DNA from: Acanthaster planci
Lineage: Eukaryota; Echinodermata; Asteroidea; Valvatida; Acanthasteridae
DNA: 64,000 nt
Reading direction: 5' to 3'
Assembly (NCBI RefSeq): GCF_001949145.1
Contig: NW_019091389.1
Location: 408,313-472,312, forward strand
Under the pieces are notes generated by a model that was not told where the DNA came from, did not search any database, and worked only from the letters and a program-made list of their open reading frames with translations. The translations under genes were made by a program, and so were the position numbers. Of the stretch, positions 59,725 to 64,000 are shown piece by piece; within the stretch, counting starts at the first letter, position 1, and every line of letters begins with the position of its first letter.

Positions 59725-61182
59725 ATATAACAGTTACTGAAGTTTATTCATGTACCAACAGCTTTTTTGATCAGAATTTAGTCAGCTGCTGGGCTGGCTA
59801 TTCTCTTAAGGTTCTAAACAAGATAGATCCAGCTAAGAAAAGTAAGCAACCATTAATTCATAACTGGATAAATGTTCTGCTTTCAAATTTCATTTTTTGG
59901 GGAAAAAGATCAGTGGACACAGCAGTCCTGTGTTGGCTTTCATTTTGCCGTGGGTAATCCACAGTGAGTGGAACACAGCAGTTGAAAAGGACTGGTTTGT
60001 GTCTGTACACCCCGTACTTCGCAGGTTTGGCACATTTATTTATTTGTTAAATAATATTTATTATGACATCTAGACTACTCATGTTACTACTGAAAGCATC
60101 TATGATTTCATAGCCTAGGAATAGTTCAAATATACTTGTAATATATATCAGCTCCTGTCACTGTTGGCAGTGACAGTAAATCTTTATTCAACCAAAAACT
60201 AACAAGCAAGCATTCAGAGCAGGTGCTTTTGAACAAGGCACTGTTAAAGTAACATGTAGTTTGAAAGGAAATACCAAAGTATTACGCCAATGTTATGCCA
60301 AAAAAATGGCAAATGTCCATTTTTATGGCCACTCGGCATCAACAACCCAAGCCAAGTTTGACCGATGTTGGCTTTTAGTACAGGTGTGGTGTCACATACT
60401 TCTATTTAAAAATTTAGGAAATGTAATCAGTGTACAGGCCCAATCATTTCAGTATCAATAGATATTTAGTCATGCAAAAAACCAAGTTATATTAAATATA
60501 ATCAGTGTTGGGGAAAGTACTAAAATATATTTGTACAATTTGCTTCTTCACGTGTCTTATTCAAATCTGCTGAAATCTTTGAAGGTGAAACATTTCCAAG
60601 TACTAATTAGAACTATGCAAGGTGTCCCTGTGGTGTCAAACACAGTACTAGAGATGGTGGAGTAGTAACATTTTCAATGGAATTTTGACAGAAAAGTCTA
60701 GTCTGGTGCCTTCTTTTCAAATATGACAAAACCATTCCTCGATATGATAACCAGCTCGGTTTTTCCTTTTAAAGAACAGAGAGGAGAAAAAAAGCATGTT
60801 TCCACTTAACCATGAGGTACGTTCAAGGGAAATCACATTGTTGAAGTTGGCTTTCAGAGAAAAGAAAGCCAAGTTCCTATTTGTCATTGTTCTTCAATTT
60901 GTGCCCTGCTGTTTTAGAGGTGGATGTATTCTCAGTGGTTCAGCAAGTTTAATTACATATATATGACAACTCTATAACTGATGTTCTGCCAGTAACTGAC
61001 AAATTAGTGCCACGGTAAGTCTTTTCTGTTCTGCATAAAGCAGTCCATAAGCTTGATATGTTATCACTTCCTGCACAGTACTGCATTCAAGCAATCTCTG
61101 TTGTGGACTTCATGTACAGAAACCAAGGGAGCTATGCATATTCGAGAGTGTTCAAACATCATGTCCTACATAACAGCAGTCA

Positions 61183-61259
61183 ATAGAGCTACGGCTAGGT
61201 CTATTGTCTATGCGTCTCCAGGCATTTCCAATGGAGCGAAGACCTAGACCTAGCTTCTA
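61183..61259. repeat. Short imperfect hairpin, GCTAGGTCT arms
   Basis: GGCTAGGTCTATTGTCTATG at the left is opposed by GAAGACCTAGACCTAGC at the right, with a loop around CCAGGCATTTCC. It directly precedes the duplicated segment 61282-61410. Confidence 0.4.
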
Positions 61260-61281
61260 GACAAGAGATTCAGATGGAGCC

Positions 61282-61861
61282 TAAGCAAAAGCCTGCCCAG
61301 AATCATTAGGTGTAGCAAGAGAGTCTGTAATATGGACAATTGAAATTGTTATGTTCACGTGGATTTAAAGAACTCAGTGTACCAGATTTTATTCAAATTT
61401 AACTTGCAAAAGGCATATTTGTCTTGTCATATATCTGTCTTGATGTTTTTCACTTGTTTTTTTTTTAGGAAATTATGGGCGGCAAAGGAATATGTTAGCG
61501 ACAAGCCATTTGCGAGTTAAATTGGAATAAAATTTTTTGCACTGAATTGTCTGACTGCATATAAACATGATGATTTGAATTCCCCAGACTAAAGACACTG
61601 TTGCTATACCTCGTGATTCGGGGCAAGCTTTCGTATAGCGGCCACCATCTCTGGCATGGACTGGTTCCTTTGTGCCCTTCTTATCCATTGAGAACAGTGT
61701 ACTGTTGCAAGGCATCTCTTATGTAACTAAGCAAAAGCTTGCCCCGAATCACGAAGTATAGCAACTGTGGTTTTAGTAAGGAGAATTCCCGTTATGTTCA
61801 CATGAATTTAAAGAACTCAGTGTACCAGATTTGGGTCAAAATTAACTCCTAAAAGGCTTAT
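61282..61861. repeat. Duplicated segment plus 32-bp inverted repeat
   Basis: TAAGCAAAAGCCTGCCCAGA...TTATGTTCACGTGGATTTAA at 61282-61410 is repeated at 61728-61861 (TAAGCAAAAGCTTGCCCCGA...TTATGTTCACATGAATTTAA), including the common AAAGAACTCAGTGTACCAGA. The second copy is also the right half of an inverted repeat: GTTGCTATACCTCGTGATTC at 61600-61631 matches the complement of 61734-61765 with one mismatch in 32. This looks like remnants of a foldback element copied in both directions. Confidence 0.65.
61526..61531 (+). terminator. Candidate poly(A) signal downstream of Myo1b
   Basis: AATAAA in GGAATAAAATTTT, the first canonical signal after the Myo1b stop; it would give a 3.8-kb UTR. A second AATAAA occurs at 62582-62587. 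Neither can be proven from sequence alone. Confidence 0.3.
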
Positions 61862-64000
61862 TAGTGCATTATCCTTTACACCATGGGGTTGCTTGTGTGC
61901 ATGTAATATCATACAACATTGACTGATGTGATGTATAACAGTGAGTGTGACATGTGGTTATGTCATCCTGGCAAAATAGTATCCAATACAGAGGTATGAC
62001 AAATTGGGTTATTCAGTAGAACTTTGATATCATTTCGGTGTAATGTAAATTTTTCATCACTGCATTTAATTTTGGCAGGTTTACATGCAGAGTTATTTAT
62101 GAAATCAGTTTCAAGTCTGTGTAACTTTTGAATCGGTGAACGTCAGATTGTTTAAAAAAAAAAGAACAAAGTTGAACTTGTACTAAGACCCACTGATGTG
62201 AGCCTACTTATGTATGGACACATTTGATGCCCTGATTTTGATGGGTTACCCTCATGTAAAATGCAGTCTGGTTTTGCGAATTTGTGCTGTGGGCAAATTT
62301 TATTTGCAAATCGGTGTGTCTTTAAAACAAATTCCTATTCACATCCCAGCATTTGTATTGGCCATTGTGAATGCATGGGAATAATAGCTAGGTATGGAGA
62401 ACAAATATCAGCAATGTCTGTTTTTCTGGTTGTTTCCTTGCTAATAGTACTAATGGAACTGTCAAAAGCAACTAATTAATGTACATTGAGTGCCTGTAAT
62501 ATTAATAACAATCTGTATAATACATACATTGTACATAAACAGTGAAAGGCATATGCCTGGTGATGATTTCTAATCAAATCAAATAAAACATCATTTGAAA
62601 AATTGTACTGACACATTTTTTAATCTAGCACCTTAATTCTTCCCATATTTCCCAATGTATAGACCATTATTTTGCTCTGTCAAAAGTGTCATTTTTGCCA
62701 ATGTGGCTGACCTTGTTTACAAAACCAGGACAATTCACAGTTTTACAACCATTTCAGGCAAACATTAAAATATTTAATGAAGAAATAAATAAGTATTGAA
62801 TGAAAATGACTCCTATATCGATGCTGAGGAGGCAATCATACATTTTAATTGTGGTAAAGGTTGTTGCCAACCAAGCATAAACTTCCTGGGAACTTTCAAA
62901 AGAAAAGGTCTATCTAAAAGACATGGCCTTTGACCCAGTTAAAGGTTAAAGGCCAAAGATTAAAGGTTAACATATGGTTCACATAAGGAAGGGATTTCTC
63001 ATTACCTCACATTCAAAAGTCTATGCTAAAATAATTTCCTCTTGACCACGAAATGTCACTGGACTCGGATTAGTTTTCATGTTTTATTCTCAATGTACAT
63101 ACAAACAGAAATTAAATACCTTTTTTATCAACTTGATTTTTTTCTTTTGATGGTGTTCATTTGTAAAATAACAAATTCCTGTCAAACCTGTGAAATAAGC
63201 CTATTCACTTCATCATTTGGTCCAGGTTTAAACATTCTACTCTACCATACAGATCATGAATACATGTACATTAATAAGTTGCACTTCATATGTTTTTTGT
63301 TTGCGTACACTACTGCACCCATGATACCTTTGGTGTCTTGACGTTCCACAAGGCTTAAAGCAAAAACCAACTTACAAGCAGTGTTACCAAAAATGTGTTT
63401 ACAAAATGTGGTACAGACGATAGCCATATATGTGAATCCTAGAAAGTTTGAAATTCAGAAATACCATCAACATGTTACAATGATTAAGAGTAAAACAAGA
63501 ATTCATATGCTCTTGTCAGTGTCCTTTATACATGATTCGTTCATCATTCATTATCAAATTTACATTTTTATTGCATTTACTTTTGTTTTCTTCGATCATT
63601 TCACCTGGAAAGAGACTCACTCTTTAACATTCAGTAACTGTGGAAACAAAACTTGATATTACAAAGGCTAGCATACAAATCTATTTACCCAAAAGCACCA
63701 GATGAACGATGAATTGAAAAAAATCAAATTGGTTAAAATCAGGTCCACTGATTCTCAGAGTGTCAAATTATTGGCAAAACTGCCTCAAACTGGATGGAAA
63801 ACGAGCTGATGTCTGTAACTTTCAACATGCATTCAAGAAAATTAAAATAAATTAACCTTTCCTTCAGAGCCCTGATAGGCTGAACACAAATATGGCAAGT
63901 GCAATATACATACTGCGTTTCTACACTGAAATAAATATGCAACATTTTTAACATGTACATCTCAACAGGTTTGAACCAAGTCACCAATTGTTTTAATAAT
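61862..64000. other. AT-rich non-coding DNA at the end of the window
   Basis: No exon with family similarity, tRNA, or bounded repeat is seen on either strand. It may be the distal Myo1b 3' UTR or intergenic. A TTAAAGG-type word recurs three times near 62938-62970 (CCAGTTAAAGGTTAAAGGCC), a small local duplication. Confidence 0.45.

Larger units (their letters stand above)
57727..61281 (+). other. Myo1b 3' UTR and downstream DNA
   Basis: There are no coding signals after the Myo1b stop. No canonical AATAAA is seen until 61526, though ATTAAA variants occur near 58440 and 58855. The stretch includes a (GTTT)n tract (59698-59724) and a small perfect hairpin CTGTCACTG-TTGG-CAGTGACAG at 60156-60177. 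Where the UTR ends is not determinable from sequence alone. Confidence 0.4.

Noticed and set aside
60156-60177. Perfect 9-bp stem, 4-nt loop hairpin as a microRNA or terminator
   Set aside because: Too short for a microRNA precursor, and intrinsic terminators do not apply to animal polymerase II genes.

Overview
The window is animal (metazoan) nuclear DNA: multi-exon genes with GT-AG introns, long introns, and many short interspersed and inverted-repeat elements. The proteins read like orthologues of vertebrate single-copy genes. The non-coding DNA is rich in TACATGTA dyads and TAGGCCTA-like words, which I associate with marine invertebrate deuterostomes (echinoderm, hemichordate or cephalochordate). 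That taxonomic guess is an inference only. There is one scaffold gap (408 N at 12861-13268) and a single N at 4401.

Layout. (1) 412-11281, + strand: the 3' part of a PPIP5K/VIP1 gene, an inositol pyrophosphate kinase with a histidine-acid-phosphatase-like domain. Seven exons code for the C-terminal 664 residues; the ATP-grasp kinase half lies upstream of the window. About three quarters of its largest intron is transposon: a TTAA-flanked element and a dead 3.03-kb Tigger/pogo element. (2) 14784-20105, - strand: a complete RNF180-like membrane-anchored RING E3 ligase, five exons, about 785 aa, tail-to-tail with PPIP5K. (3) 35970-57726, + strand: a complete class-I myosin of the Myo1b type, 26 coding exons, 1078 aa, all splice phases consistent. 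Its 5' UTR is interrupted: the ATG exon begins with an acceptor at 35870. A CpG-containing stretch near 21.55-21.94 kb, ending in a strong splice donor, is the best candidate for its distal first exon and promoter. This would put Myo1b head-to-head with RNF180 and give it a first intron of about 14 kb. (4) 57727-64000: long 3' UTR and/or intergenic DNA with repeats and no gene I can support.

The three genes do not form a pathway; they act separately in inositol-phosphate signalling, ubiquitylation at membranes, and membrane-actin tension. The most unusual non-genic structures are a family of TTAA-bounded inverted-repeat elements (at least five copies or relics), a near-perfect 241-bp foldback with a tRNA B-box-like core inside a Myo1b intron, several other 150-280 bp foldbacks, and dense TACATGTA dyads in the presumed Myo1b first intron. 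I see no convincing new gene system; the window looks like ordinary conserved genes in a repeat-rich background.
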